A stretch of DNA of 64,000 nt from Eopsaltria australis (GCA_034509425.1 JAVTVJ010000518.1:1-64000); one strand, 5' to 3'; counted from the stretch's first letter, positions 27,940 to 41,500 are shown. Made by a program: numbers and translations. Notes: generated by a model not told the origin, from the letters alone.

Positions 27940-30610
27940 TCTGAAAATACTGTAGACTAAAAGCTCCTCTGCAATTTTAGATAACAATCCCATTTCAATA
28001 GGACAATCTTCATGAATAAAAGAACTATACAGCTGTAAACTATTATTGTTATTATCTTCAAAACCAGCAGCTTTATGCTTCAGCTATGCTGATTGTTTTC
28101 ATCCTGTTTATAACAAGCAGAACTTGCATTAATTCATGAGAAAAGGTGCCATCTAACTCATGGCCTTAAGTATAGCTCAGATACTAATCTCATGTTGTCT
28201 ATGTGTAATTTCTAAAACTTACAATAAAAATGTTCTCTACCTTCTTCCAGCCCTGAAAAAAAAAAAAAAATTGAATTGTTAAAGGAGGAACTCTTAGTTT
28301 GCGTTATTTGGAGGCATTTTTTTGGAAAATAACAAGATAATACAGAATTAACATCACATATTAAGGGAGATTCGATATATTAGTCCATGTAACAGTAAGC
28401 CAGATTTTAACTCCACAGTTAGATTTGAGTTCCATCTCAGATAAAAGAAATTCAAATTTTTTACTTGAAAAAAAATATGGGGGACATTGTCCTTTGTTAC
28501 CTGCCAGGTGCCCACTAAGACTCTTCATCATTCCCTCTTCTCATCAAGACACATTGAAAAAATGTGATTAAAAGCAAGAGGCTATGTCTGACAAGGGAAC
28601 AGTTCCTGATCTCTTCTCACAAAGCCCCCCTGCTACCAAAATCTTGACATGTAAGCCCAAAAATCTCAGTCACAATGTTCAATGAATGCATTGAAAAATC
28701 TACCTATTTTGTCTACAGCATTATGTATTTAATTTATCTGTCCATATATTTTAAGAGTAACATAATATTCTATATAAAATAGCTATGATGTATACATAGA
28801 CTATGGGTATAATATTTATATATATGTATATGTTTTATCTAGAAATACATCTACAGATAGGAATCTTTATTGCTAGCTCAAAATAAGATTTGGAGTGTAA
28901 ACCAGCTGGTCTGCTCAGAAAGGATGCAGCTGCTCACACAGAAGTGGCTGATGTGGTTTGTGATTCTCTAGGTTATGCAATACATCTGAGTAGGACTAAG
29001 TTGTACGGCACAGCACTTAAATGAGATCTGCACCCTGTTGAAGTAGAAAATTTGAGGCCAACATATGTCACAGTACCTCAAGTGACAGTAGGCACCTATT
29101 TTTATGCACTTCAGTTGCCCTTTTTCTCTCTACTACCAATAATAAAGATTTGATATGCTAGCTTGGATTACACATCCACATTTCAGAGGTTCAGAGTTGG
29201 TGCAGATGAAGTCTCTCCTCCAGCATTTTGCCTACCTTAAGTTATAGCGATTTTTCTCTAGAAGCCTTCATTGTTCCAATTGTTCTTCTCCTCTAGGTTT
29301 AGGTTAAAAAGATTGAATAGTTGTTAAACTGGTCTGTGGCCAAAGCTAGCTGTCCAGAATCCAACCCAAGAGAATGACTCATGGGATGAAGTGCTACTGC
29401 AAAAGTAAATTAAATGGAAATTGCTTTTTAATGTGTTTGCCTACGATGCTGGTTTCTTTAAGACAAACTTTCAATCTGCAGTTGGGATAAACGATTAAAC
29501 TACAGTGAAATTATGTCATATCATCTGAGAAAATAAGAAAAAGAGAGGGAACTGACACAGAAAGGGAATTCATAAGCATATATAAATTTCCCTGATTTCA
29601 AAAACATCCTTTACTCTCATTTTACAGAATATCCTCCATATCCTTTTGAAGGTGGGAGGAAAGAATCTGGTAAAAACTTACTCTGCCTTGGAAAGGAATA
29701 ACTAGCAAATTAGGAGAAAAAGAATGGGTCATAATCTGATTTTTTTTTTTTAAATAGAGAAATTAGAGCATTGATTGACAGCACATCCTTTAAGAATTAT
29801 TTTCAGGAAATTATATGGTTGCTCTCTAACTCTTCAGCAGCAATCCTATGATTTGTACAATATGACAGCCACTTTCAACTATTTTCAAACTGAAATTACC
29901 TAAAAATGACAATCTTTGAGTTTTTTCCTGCTTTGTTCTAAGAAACATTTCTAAAATATCATCTTTAAGTTTGAATTTTCTTTTATTAATATAGCCATTT
30001 AAAGAGGGTGAGAAGGCTCAGGCCATTTTCTTTTAAAAATTGTCAATCACCTGCCTCTTTCCATAAGATGAAAGGAAAGTATGGATAAAAAGAGTTATAT
30101 TACTTTAACAAATACTAATTTCAACCTGTGCATACCATCTGTGACAGGGAATAATATGGCAGTTTCATTTCTCATGCTGTAATGAGCTGTTAAAAGTGGA
30201 ACAAAGCTAGTTATCATCATATTTTTCAATTTGGCCAGCTGCCACTGTTTATGACATCTAGTAATTCAATCATTTAATAACTCGAGGCTTCAAACTGCTT
30301 AAACCTCATCCAATTTAGTGTGAGTTTTAGATTACTGAGTCCAAATAATGATTTGGTCTGTCTTCTTTTCAAGACCTCCCAATATTCCTCTAATTTCATT
30401 GGACATTTCCTTATTTAGCCAGAAAATTCCTTGAGTATCTAACTGTAGTCACACATGACTATTCTGGAGAGACAGATGTTAGATGTAGTTAGGGCTACAG
30501 CCAAGATTGTGACTTGTAGACAATAGATTAATCGAAGTGAATTGGACACTAGACTTTTTCTTATCTTGAGGAAGTTTGAACCTACATCTTCCACATACTG
30601 GAAAGGTGTC
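27940..30610. other. AT-rich stretch, no gene seen
   Basis: Poly-A run at 28256-28270 and AT microsatellite-like sequence at about 28790-28840. No coding signal. Confidence 0.5.
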
Positions 30611-31185
30611 TGTGCTGGTTTTGGCTGAGGTAGAGTTAATTTGCTTCAGAGTGGCTGTATGGGACTGTATTTTGGTTATGTGCTAAACACAGGGTTGATA
30701 AAATAAAGATTTTTTTTTTTGATTGCTGAGCAGGGCTTACACAGGGCCAAGGCCCTTTTTGCTTTTCAAATTGATACACTGGCAAAGAATTTGGGGATCC
30801 ATGGGAGGCTGGGAGGAGACACAGTCAGGACAGGTGACCCAAACTGACCCAGGGGTATTCCAGACCATATGACATCATGCTCAGTATATAAAGCTGGGGG
30901 GAAGAAGGAGGAGGGGTGGTATTTGTCTTCCCAAATCACCATTAAGTGTGATGGGACCCTGCTGTCCTGGAGATGGCTGAACACCTGCCTACCCATGAGA
31001 AACAGTGAATAAATTCTTTGTTTTGCTTTGCTTGTATGTGATGCTTTTGCTTTCCCTACTAAACTCTCTTTAACTCAATCCGTGATTTTTCTGGCTTTTA
31101 CCCTTCCAATTCTCTCCCCTATCCTGTTGCTGGTGGAGGGAACAAGCATCTGCGTGGGGCTTGGCTGTTGGTTGTGGTTAAATCA
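30611..31185 (+). repeat. LTR of an ERVL-like avian family, probably solo
   Basis: Starts tgtgctggttttggctgagg with tagagttaattt, as at 21064. It contains gacatcatgctcag, the TATA box tatataaag (about 30886-30894) and gtgaataaattcttt (AATAAA), and ends ggttaaatca. This is the best preserved of the four copies. Target duplication not seen. Confidence 0.7.
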
Positions 31186-32089
31186 TGAAAATGTTTTAAC
31201 TACAGGCCATGAAAAAAAAAAATCTTGTTTAGGTTTATTTGGTTGGTTGGGGTTTTTGTGCTTTGTTTATTTGGTTTGTTGGGTTTATTTCTTTCATTGC
31301 TTACTAATAGTGTCCTCTGGTGCAACCTCAGAAGATGCACAAATCCTGATGATAGACTCTTTAAGAAGTCAAACATCATGCCTGTATCACAGGTCAAACC
31401 ATGGGAAGCACAGATTAGCAGCAGCAGTTACCATGTGCTGAGAGGTGTGTGAGGCTTATCATGTACCTTGGAGGGGAATGTCCGAGGGGGTTCCTGAACC
31501 CCTTGGGCTGTGTGTGTGGAGAGACCAGGCAGCAGCAAGGATGACATTCTGCTGAAGGACATCAGAGATGCTGGGCATCTGTGGCCTCACCAACCAGACC
31601 ACTAGCCTGATCCCTGAGTCTTGCTCCCATCCATTATCTGCCCTCAGGGAGCTCCAATAATGATGACCACACAATAAAATGTCATGCCTTCTGTGCCCCC
31701 TGTGGTACTAACACCCAGAGCAGCTACTCAAACACAGCTCCCAAGAGAAGCAGCTATCCAAGTTTCTGTCTGCAGAATGTGACTGAGGTTTCCACTTGTG
31801 TCTGAGGGCAGCAGAAAGAATGATTGAGAGATGTGCCCAGATAGAAGAAAAGGGTGAGACAAGTTGAGGAGTATCCAGAATTCTGAGATGATGATCTACT
31901 GGTGGAACCATATTTTGCTGTCTCTGGACATCTACCTTGCCTTCCCAGATGCACCTACACAACAGAAAGGAGGTTCTGGAGTTGGAAGTATTGTTTTGGA
32001 AATCTGGAGGAGTCCTATTCAAATGGAAGCCAGCAAATAAGTCTTTCCAGTTTTCAAGGACAAGAAGGAAGACCCTGGAAATCATAAGA
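31186..32089. other. Unassigned stretch, possibly old repeats
   Basis: 31440-31690 and 31700-32060 have a moderate GC content and a repeat-like look, but I cannot name a family. The open frames here overlap on both strands and match nothing. Confidence 0.3.
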
Positions 32090-32455
32090 CTTTCAGATTC
32101 ACTTCCATGCTTGGTAAAATTATGGATAGAATTATTCTGGGAGGTATTGAAAAGCACTGGAAGACAACACAGCCATTGATCAAAGACATCATGGGTTCAT
32201 GAAGCAAAAATCATGTCTTAACTTATTATCCTCTTATGATAAGTTTATCCATCTAATGAATGAAGGGAAGGCAGTGGATGTGTCTGGGTTTTTTTTGCTC
32301 CCTCATGTCCACTAAGAGGTTATAAGGGAATGGCTTATGGCTCTGTCTGGGACCACCACTGAGAGGGTGGTCAAGTGCTAGAACAAGCTTCCCAGGAAAA
32401 TGGTCATGGCCCCAAGCCTGTTGATGATCAAGAAGAATTTGGACAATGCTCTTGG
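32090..32455 (+). repeat. CR1 LINE fragment, reverse transcriptase part and following region
   Basis: Broken frames recall CR1 reverse transcriptase. Then gagagggtggtcaagtgct, aacaagcttcccaggaaa and cccaagcctgttgatg follow, typical of the CR1 region after ORF2. The 3' end resumes at about 32700. Confidence 0.7.
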
Positions 32456-32665
32456 CTCATAGAATCATAGAATGGTTTGTGTTGGTAGAGACCTTAAAGT
32501 TCATCTAGGTCCAACACCCAACCCACACCCATCCCCACCATAAGCTGCTATTAAGTCTCTCTGGAGCCTTCTCTTCCCCAGGCTAAACAGTCCTAACTCT
32601 CTCATGTCTTCATAGGAGTTCTCCAGCCATTTGATCATCTTTGCAGTTCTTCTCAGGACACATGG
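32456..32665 (-). repeat. CR1 LINE 3'-end fragment nested in a plus-strand CR1
   Basis: Inverted 3' end tcatagaatcatagaatgg, then inverted 3' UTR (tctctctggagccttctctt, ccaggctaaacagtcc). Confidence 0.85.
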
Positions 32666-32699
32666 TTTAACTTTTATGTTGTCTTGAGTGAATGAAGAG

Positions 32700-32748
32700 T
32701 TTGGTTCAATGATCCTCATAGGTCCCTTCCAACTCAGAATATTCTGTA
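32700..32748 (+). repeat. CR1 LINE 3'-terminal piece
   Basis: Tcaatgatcctcataggtcc and cttccaactcagaatattct: the plus-strand CR1 tail that completes the copy at 32090-32455 after the nested fragment. Confidence 0.65.
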
Positions 32749-32896
32749 TCTAAAGACTTCATTTACTATTTGTTGAACTGACTATTTCAAGAGGAATTCC
32801 TACATTTGATCAAACAAAGATGTAGGAGCCAGGAGATTAGTGGAATATTTTTTTCCTTCAGTCACAAACAAAACTATGAAGTTGTCTTGCATAATG

Positions 32897-33420
32897 CTTG
32901 TCTGTCACTTTTGGGGTACCGGGGTTGACCCAGTGCGTTTCAGCTTTCCTGGAGGAGGTGTCCCGTCAGAGAATGGCTTCTCCAAGGGTCTCAGCTACAC
33001 CCTAAGTGGTGGGTGATTTCAGCAAGTGTAGCAGCTTCTGTGCTACAAGTGATATCAGCTCTTGTGAGTCAGCTCTTTGTGAAATCGCCCGAGGCAGACT
33101 CGGGGACAGAGAGACTAGGGAGCTGTATGGCAGTTCCACAAGGTAGCTTTAGTGTCCAGAAGCTCCTGTAAAGGGAAGCCACAGACAGCTGCTCCCTGGC
33201 TAAAGATTGGGACAGGGGGTGGGGTAAGAACCAGTTAGCCAGCTGGGTACAAGATATTACCATAGAGGAGCAAGGCGTGCTGGGGGTGGTTCACTGGTCA
33301 CCATGACCCAGGGGTAGGTTTCTTATCTCTGGGTTGTTTTGCCCTCAGGCTTTCTCCAAGGGAGTGCAGAGCACTCCTGAGCCAAGAGCTCACAGCCCTC
33401 CACACTTGTCATTGTTAAAT
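32897..33420. mobile_element. Solo LTR (32903-33414) with 6-bp target duplication
   Basis: A 512-bp GC-richer block beginning TGTCACTTTT and ending CCTCCACA is flanked by cttgtc on both sides (32897-32902 and 33415-33420). TG...CA ends and a 6-bp duplication fit a retroviral solo LTR. No clear AATAAA in either orientation, so the strand is left open. Confidence 0.75.
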
Positions 33421-33814
33421 TTAGAAAAACAATGAGTCAAAAAGACATCTGCTTCCATCCACTGTAAAAAAATGCTTTTCCATAAAATCTGTACTTTTTT
33501 ACCTACAAGCAGGGGTATCCCCACAACTTATTTTTGACTTCTGAAAAATGAAAGAGAATTTACAAACAAAAGAATTATTGGAGATGTTAAGCCTTTCAAG
33601 TGAAAGTATTTTGTAATATTATTGATTAAACCTCATAGTCACTTTCTCATATTTCATGACTACTTCTGATAACATAGCATAGAGCAAAGATTTAGATGTC
33701 ATGAAGGTAATAACTCAAACACCGAAGAAATTTTATCTTTTATAGTGCCCCAAAGATAGTGATAACAAAATGGACGCTGTATGACATGAACAAAAGTATT
33801 AAGGAAGTGAAGAT

Positions 33815-34285
33815 CAACAGGAAGAGTCGACATGCCTTCATGGAGGGGAAAACATGACCACCTTCTACAATTAAATGACTGGCATGGTTGATGAGGGGAA
33901 AGCGGTTATTAATGTCTACCTGGACTTCAGTAAAGCCTTTGACACTGTCTCTCATAAGATTCTCACAGACAACTCTTGTATGGGCCAGATCAGCAGGTAG
34001 GTTGTAACTGACTGGAAGCTGGGACAAGAGGGTGGTGATCAGCAGAATAATGCCTAGTTGAAAGGCTGGTAAGTAGGTGTGTGTCCCAGGGGTGAATACA
34101 GGTTTCAGTGCTGTTTAACAGCTTCATTATTGATGTGGATAGTGGGGAAAAGTGTACCCTCAGCAAGTTTGCAGCTGATACATAACTGACGATGGGCAGC
34201 CAGCTCTAATCTGCTAGAGCATGGAGTCAGACAAGATGATTTCCAGAGGTTCCTTCCAACCTCAACAACTCTGTGACTCTGTGAC
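33815..34285 (+). repeat. CR1 LINE fragment, reverse transcriptase to 3' end
   Basis: Reads VINVYLDFSKAFDTVSHKIL, the classical CR1 reverse transcriptase piece, then a CTLSKFAADT piece, and ends ccttccaacctcaacaactc with a gtgactctgtga tail. Internally shortened, with stops. Confidence 0.9.
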
Positions 34286-35324
34286 AACCCTTATCTTTAA
34301 GTTATTTCTTGCCAAATCTGTGGTGTCATTGTCACATTAAAAACACAAAAAAAACCTGTATATGGTGTAAAGAATTTCTCAGTTTTTAACAATTTTTTCC
34401 CTTCTTCTTCTGTGTCTCCAATCTAGAAGAATTATTGTTTTTTCATTAATTTCCTTCCCCCTTCTTTTCTTGGTTTTCAGTCCTCATATTCAATATTCTC
34501 ATGATCTTGCTCTTATTTTCCTCTCAAAACAACTTTCTGATTCTCATATTTCATTCTCCTCCACATCTACACTATTGCAAAGATTTGTCTGAATCTTATC
34601 CAACAGTCCTCTCTTTTGGGCTTTCTTGTTTCTGCTGTCCAAAACTTTATATCATATATATGATAAATATTCATGATTTTACATCATTGCGTAATAAAAA
34701 CTGTAACTTAATTGATTTCATAAAATAAATTTAAAAAATTAATTAATATAAGGGACTTCAACAGATAATGGAGTAGGCACTGGAGGCTTTTGGTAAGATT
34801 AAGTGAAATCAGTTAGACAGAGACACAGGCTTCCTGAAGCCATGATTTTTCCTTTCATGGGATATAAATTAAACAGAGAAGTACTGTGTTAGCATTTTAA
34901 TTAGTACAGAGGTTCATCCACTCTTTCAAGATGTGAGGCTGAATCATCCCAGATTTCAGGATGCCTTCTATCCAAGTACTCTAACCATAGCTAACTATTG
35001 AGACATGGACTGTCATGATATACTTTTCTTTAACTGTCACCATGATTAGGTAGTTGAATTTGGCTTTTAAATTCTCTATGAACAAGAGTCTTCACTAGCC
35101 ATTTTGGCAATGGAGATAAGAATACTATATTCCACATGTGACATTTGAGAATAAGAACAGTAAAGATAATGAACTATTCCAATTTAATGTAAAGAATAAT
35201 GACTAGGCAGCCTAAAAGTGCGTAAACCTCTACAGCATTGTGTAGGTATTGGTTGCAACACTTTATGTTGACTAGAAAGGCTGACTGAACTGTGACTATC
35301 AATGCCTGTTCATAAGAAGTAGAT
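34286..35324. other. AT-rich stretch, no gene seen
   Basis: No coding signal and no named repeat. Confidence 0.5.
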
Positions 35325-36251
35325 GAAGGAGAGGTTGAGGGGTTGCCACCAAAATTATTAGAGGAGTGTGGCATCTCACCTATGAGGGAAGGCTGAGAGA
35401 ATTGAGATTGTTCAGCCTGGAAATGAGAAGACTTTGAGGTGCCCTAATTGCAGCCTTCCCATATCTGAAAGGAGCCTACAAGAAAGATGGAGAGAGACTT
35501 TTTACAAGGGCATGTAGTGGTAGGAAAAGGGGGAAAAGCTTAAAACTGAAACAGAATAATTTTGAATTAGATATTAGGAAGAAATTCTTCATTGTGAAGG
35601 TGGTGACAGTGGACAGGTTTCTCAAAGAAGCTGGGGATGTCCCATCCCGGGAAGTGTTTAACGCCAGGTTAGGTATAGGGTTACACTGTGTATGTTATAG
35701 AGGAGCAGGCCTTGAGGCCCAGAATAAGCCTCTTTCCTGCTCCTAGAGGTGACCCTGGGAATTTATGCAGGTCACCAGGGATGGGCTGGGAGAGAGAGAA
35801 TTGTGGGTTTGTGGCCTTCTGGACCTATTGAGAGTGAAGATTATAGTTTGTGACCTTATAGGGTATTGTTTACCTGTTACCATAATAGGTAACGTCTGTG
35901 AAATAACCCAGGTGATTGGGGGTCACTGTGATGAACATCTTTCCTGTTTATATGATGACATATCCTGTCTGACTAATGGTATTTAAGGAATTTTCACTGC
36001 ATGATAGTAGTCTTTACCCAAGAACAGTGCATGGTGGAGGACACTGCTTAGTAAAGATCTCTGCACAAAATATTTGCCTGCTGTTGTCTTGTGTGAAGTC
36101 CATGTGTCTGCCTAATTACTGCAGTTAGGTGGGATTTTGAGAAACCTGATCTAATGAAAAGTGTCTTTAATTGTGTAATGGAGGACTGGAACAAGATGAT
36201 CTTTAAGGTCCCTTCCAACCCAAACCATTCTATGATTCTATGATTTCTAAT
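35325..36251 (+). repeat. CR1 LINE 3' fragment split by a solo LTR
   Basis: 35325-35673 carries the CR1 region from ttgccaccaaaattattaga to gggaagtgtttaacgccagg. It resumes at 36130 (tgggattttgagaaacctga) and ends aaccattctatgattctatg at about 36243. The two parts join smoothly once the LTR and one copy of the target site are removed. Confidence 0.92.
35668..36129 (+). mobile_element. Solo LTR (35674-36123) with 6-bp target duplication, inside a CR1
   Basis: 450 bp between two copies of gttagg (35668-35673 and 36124-36129). It ends ...ctgca; the start reads tatagggtta, probably a mutated TG. It contains a TATA-like ggtatttaagg (35980-35990) and agtaaagat in a polyadenylation-signal position. 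No internal viral sequence remains. Confidence 0.85.
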
Positions 36252-38226
36252 GAATCTACTTAGTAAAAAAAAAGACATTAGCCATTCTTAACTTACACTG
36301 TAAAATGTGAAAGGATGAAAATGGTAATCTAAAAAGGCAAGATAGTGATCAAGAAAAGGAAATGAAGAAAAAACTGACAGCACAGCTAATTCAGTTTAAA
36401 GAAGACCACTAGTTATTGTAGTTCAGATTCATCCTTCCCATTAGAGAAGTGTCAAGGCTCTTTATGTAATGAATAAAAAGAGTGAAGAATCTCCAGAAAG
36501 CAATATGGATCTTATATGGAGTGTCCCTCTGGAGCTTTTTTCTTTCTTTCTTCTGGCTGTAAAGTGAGCCTGGAGTACTATTAATTTATCAGGCTTCTAA
36601 ATTTAAAGGCATAAATCTAAGTGGAAAAAAATATCTTCATTTAGATAGTGCTTGGAATTTTACAATATACAAAAATAATAAATTAGAAGATTTGAATAGA
36701 TGCAAATTCAGCTACTTGATCTCTTGAAAAATGAGTTATATCTAATTTTAATAAATATTTCAGTAATTTTTGGTTATAATTTTTAATTCAAACCAGCTCA
36801 TATTTGTGCTTCTGAAGCATTTTTATTCTGGTAAAGGCAGAACTCAGCTCAGGATTATGACTTCAGTACCCATTTCCACAAAATATTTATCAACTTTATT
36901 TAAGGAAATTAATTCCTTCAGTCATAAAATAGAATTCATATATGCATTTTGGTGGTTATTTAACCTAGGTGGAGCTTCATTTCCCTCAACTTGTTTATAT
37001 GCAGATTGGAATCAGTGACCAGCTCTGTAGTGATGCCCTCAATTGTTTATTTCACCAGGAATCTACACAAGCATTTACACTAATATTGGAAAAAGTGAAG
37101 CATAAACTATTGTAGGAATCCGTAGAATTGTTTTAATTTGAATCAGAAATGCACTTTTTAAGTCTTCTAAATTTACCCGCGTACCTTACTTATGTCACAG
37201 ACATGTTTGTGAGTGGACAAACAATAATGCTTTTCAAAAAGTCTATGCAAAAAGAAGTACTTCCAATGTCATCTGGCCTGTAGTCAGCATACAGTCCACA
37301 GGACTGGACAAGAGCCTACTCAAAGAAATTACCCTCCTATTTTGGACAGTATGAATATCTTGGCCATAGCACCACCTGTTTTACTTTACAGTGCTATTTC
37401 TGTTTTGATGGCTTCACCTTCGCTAGTGGCCAGGTGCCTAGCAAGCTGCAAGCAAAACCTCACCCACAGATGTCCCAAAGGGCTGGCTCATATATTCTTC
37501 TGGGTTACAGCTTTATTCTCATAGAACACTGAAATAAAAGGTATCCGTGTCTGCTGAAACACAGTCTTATGCTCATCTAAGGAATGGCATTGCTGCTTAT
37601 ACAGATATACAGTAAAAAAAAAAAAAAAAAAATTGTCATTGTTATTGTGGTTTTCTGTCTGAAATGGATGATAATTACTCAACAGTAAGGTGTCAGTACA
37701 CTGCCCAGTCTTTTCTCTCCTCCTTACTAATCTTCTGACATGAGGGGATGGCACAAGTGAAGTATATAAGGAACCATGAGACCACAATATAGAAATTCCC
37801 CTGAAATGGGTAATTTCCAAAACATGGGATTTTCTCCTAAGAAAAGCAGTATAGGCACAGCCTCAAAAGTTAAATTCTGTTAAATTTCACAGACACTAAT
37901 GATTGAATAAATTGCTAGGAGAAAGCAGAAAGCCAGACAGAAATACAACAAAAACAGTGTGACTAAGTTAGTCTAATTTTCAATGGAAAAAGGAATAAAA
38001 GCAATATTCAGGCAAGACATTAAAGACAGAAAACTTCTATTTCTATGCAAGTTCCATTAGCTGCATGAACAGCAATATTTCTTCCTTATTAAGTACATTG
38101 CAATTTAGCAAGACATGGCTATAATGTTAAACATTCTAAGATTTTTGACCAATTGAATTTGGGAGAATTTTAAAAACAATTATTATTCTTTTTAATCATT
38201 TACGATGAAAAAGATCATGAATTCAG
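36252..38226. other. AT-rich stretch, no gene seen
   Basis: Poly-A run at 37614-37632; otherwise no feature I can support. Confidence 0.5.
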
Positions 38227-38580
38227 CTGTAAATCTGACACTGCCAAGTCCATCACTGAACCATGTCCCTTGAGTGCCACATCTACACACCCTTTAAATA
38301 CCTCAAGGGAGGGTGACTCCACCACTTCCTTCTGCAGCCTGTTCAGTACTTGAAAGCTCATTTGGTGGAGAGTTTTTTTCCTATTATCTGCAATCTCCCC
38401 TGTTGCTACTTGAGGCTATTTAATCTTGTCCCATCAATGTTACCAGAGAGAAGAGAAGGAGCCCCACCTTTCTACCGTTTCCTTTTGCATAGTTGCAGAG
38501 TGATGAGATGCACCTTGAGTTTCCCTTTCTCCAGAATAAACAACCCCAGGTATCTCAGCTCCTCCTCATAATGTTTGGTC
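38227..38580 (-). repeat. Diverged CR1 LINE fragment (3' region)
   Basis: Inverted CR1-like blocks: ctgaaccatgtcccttgagt, tccaccacttccttctgcag, tctccagaataaacaacccc, ctcagctcctcctcat. An older subfamily than the other copies. Confidence 0.75.
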
Positions 38581-41500
38581 TGTCACTGTTTTCAGTGAAG
38601 ACATGACCATACATCTTAACACAATTTGCCACTGTGACTCTCCATCAAATTCTTGACTAATCATTCACAATTGATGCATTTACTATATAATTAAATTTTT
38701 TTTCTAGATGAGGGTCAAAGTTGTCAGCATGAATTGTTCTGGATAATTTGTCATCTTGCGGTGTAAAGGGTGATAAATTAGAGCATGTGCAGATACTAAT
38801 TTTTCTCAGACATCTTTTATGTTCCCAACTCTGATCTCCATTTACATGTCATACACATGCTTTAAAGTCTTTCTTTGGTTTAAATTTGGCAATACAAATT
38901 GTACAACTTTTATGTGCCTATTAGTAAGAGAATGCCTCATACTTTAATCTTTCTAGTTTTTGTCCCAGTGCAGTGGTTGGAAGCATAAAGGGCTGGCATG
39001 CAATTATTTGTTACTATTAGCTACTTACCCACCTGGGAACTTGTAAATAGCCATTTTATAATTACAAATATGTTTTATGCCTTAAAAGTACACCTGCCAA
39101 TGACTTAGCCAAATTGCTGTACATGGGTCACATTCATTCTTCATGTTCATTATGAATTAAAAGTAAAATTAGTGTACATTTAAGCCTAGACAGCAGATGG
39201 CATTCAGTAGTACAAGCATACTGCACCATATGTCTGTAAAATGCTTTCAGAAAGTACTTGACAGTTCCCAACATTAAAAAATAAAATTAGATAGTAAAAA
39301 TAATTTATAGTTTGGATATCATTTAGCTCAAAAAATTTTAATTAAGCCACTTAAATTTAGTCCTACTCACATTTGGTGTGATGAGAATTCAATTGTCAAA
39401 AATGTTTGCAAAGATAGAACATTTTTTTTATATATTCAAAAACTCATATTTTCATTTCCTTAGTTTTATTTAAAATCGAAACATTCATGTTGAAAGAAAA
39501 TAAACTTCAATTAGTAGTAGCAAAAATTTCATAATATTTTTTTAGCTGTCATATTTACATGCTAAATCTGCTTAAACTTAGAGGTAGGTCTACTTAGACA
39601 TAGTGCTTTCTTGTCCATAACTTATGGAGTTCACTATCATATCTGAGAACATCATGGCAAGTGTTAGTATTGCAATTTTTTTTAAGTGATAATTTAAATT
39701 CTTGGAAACAGATGGATCTGAAACATTTTTCTGCACTTATGTTAAATCCTATCCATCATAAAGTCTAAATTATTCTCTTTTGCTATAAAAGGAATGTGTA
39801 ACAATCCTGATAGCAAAAATGTAGAAACCACATATTACAGAATGTAAGTCCATAGATACAGTTCAGAGTTATGCTTCACAGAGCCAGTGAGGAAGCCTGG
39901 TGTTCAGATGAAAACAGCTCAACTCAAGTTGTAAATGATGCATTTGGAAGACAGATAGTGAAATTTAAAAGGAGAGTCTTTAGTCTGGGTTGTGGAAGTA
40001 GTATGGTAGACATCCCTCTGAGAAAAGAAACTCTTGCTCTTTTGTCATAGACTTTTAAAAACATGTATTACTTTCCTCTTTATTAATAACTCATAAATGG
40101 AATGGCTTATGGTTATGCAGACACTAGATGACAAAAATAAAAGAAAAAAAGAAACTTTTCACACTTAGAGTTTGGGGCATTGTTGTGGCCATTGCTGGTA
40201 GATTAACACCTCATAAAAGCAAAAAGAGGATCTTGCAAAGCTGCATATCAAAATAATGATAAATCTTTAATATGGCTAAACCAATGTCTTTTACATTAAG
40301 AATAATATTAAACTGTATGTACTTTCATATTTAAACTAGAAAATTTGTTTAGATGTTATAGTTCGCTAAAAGACTACTTTCATTTATCTTAACACATAAC
40401 TTTGTGTTAGGTGCTTGGTACATAAATGAAAGATTAAAACCCTCTGGTCTAAAGAAACATGAACATTTGTATGAATAAGTGGGTGTAAAGATATGTAAAG
40501 ATAAAAACATCTTTTTACACATATTAATGACAATTTATTTAGAAAATTATTACTCAGAAAGGTCCTTGCAATATAAAACCAAAGGTAGATTCCTGAAGTC
40601 ATCTTTGAATCACTTCTGAAGAAGTGAGCAAAACCAGTGGTGAGAAAATTAAAGGGACAAGGTAAATTCCATACAATTTTGACTTAAAAAAAAAGTAAGA
40701 TTATAAGAGAGTTCTATGATTTAACTGGGCTTTGTTTTAAAGGTATGATTAAGGTGAATGAAGATTTCTAGATATTGTGCATTCTATACCTTCTCAGTGG
40801 GAGAAAGGAGATCATTAGTGTTATTAATGAACATTTATTAATACTTTTATGTTGCTTTTCAAGCAACTCAAAAATATAAAGGAATGCATTCTACCTGGCA
40901 CAGTTTTTTGAGCCACTGCAGAGAAAGACTGATTTGCATCTTCAATTCTCACAAGATGTGACAGGTTGTGAATGCTCAAACTGACAGCAGACTGTGAGAA
41001 ATAGCTAACTTTCCTCCTACATTCCTATTGTGTGTCTAGGAAATCAGAGACTGTCCAAGTCAAAGAGTAAACAAGAGATGCCATTTACACAAACTGTCCT
41101 GTAAGTCTTTTACCAACTTTTTCGTATCAGAAATAATATACACCAGGGACAGACAAAATTGGTCAACGTGGCCTTCTACCTTGTCATTTCCACACCTCTA
41201 CTGGAGAGAAAGAATTCTCAAAACTCCACAAAGTCCTTTGGTTGTCTCCTGTCAGTGACACCCTCCCTAACAGGGAAACTGTCTTTTTCTGAAGAATTTC
41301 ACAAATGACATGTAGTTCATGTAGTTCATGCAGGTTATTGATAGCATTCTTGCAGATATCTTCCTCTATATCTTGGTTAAAAAGTACCCCATTACTCCTG
41401 AATTGTCGCTTTTACTTTAAGGATACTCTAGGGATTCATAATGAAAATAGAGCTCTGATACACAAAGTAGTAAAAGTGGCAGCATCTTCCAGACATCAAT

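Noticed and set aside
31028..31441. 137-codon hydrophobic open frame
   Set aside because: It begins inside an LTR; the hydrophobic part comes from a T/G-rich run (about 31220-31300), not from a conserved membrane protein.
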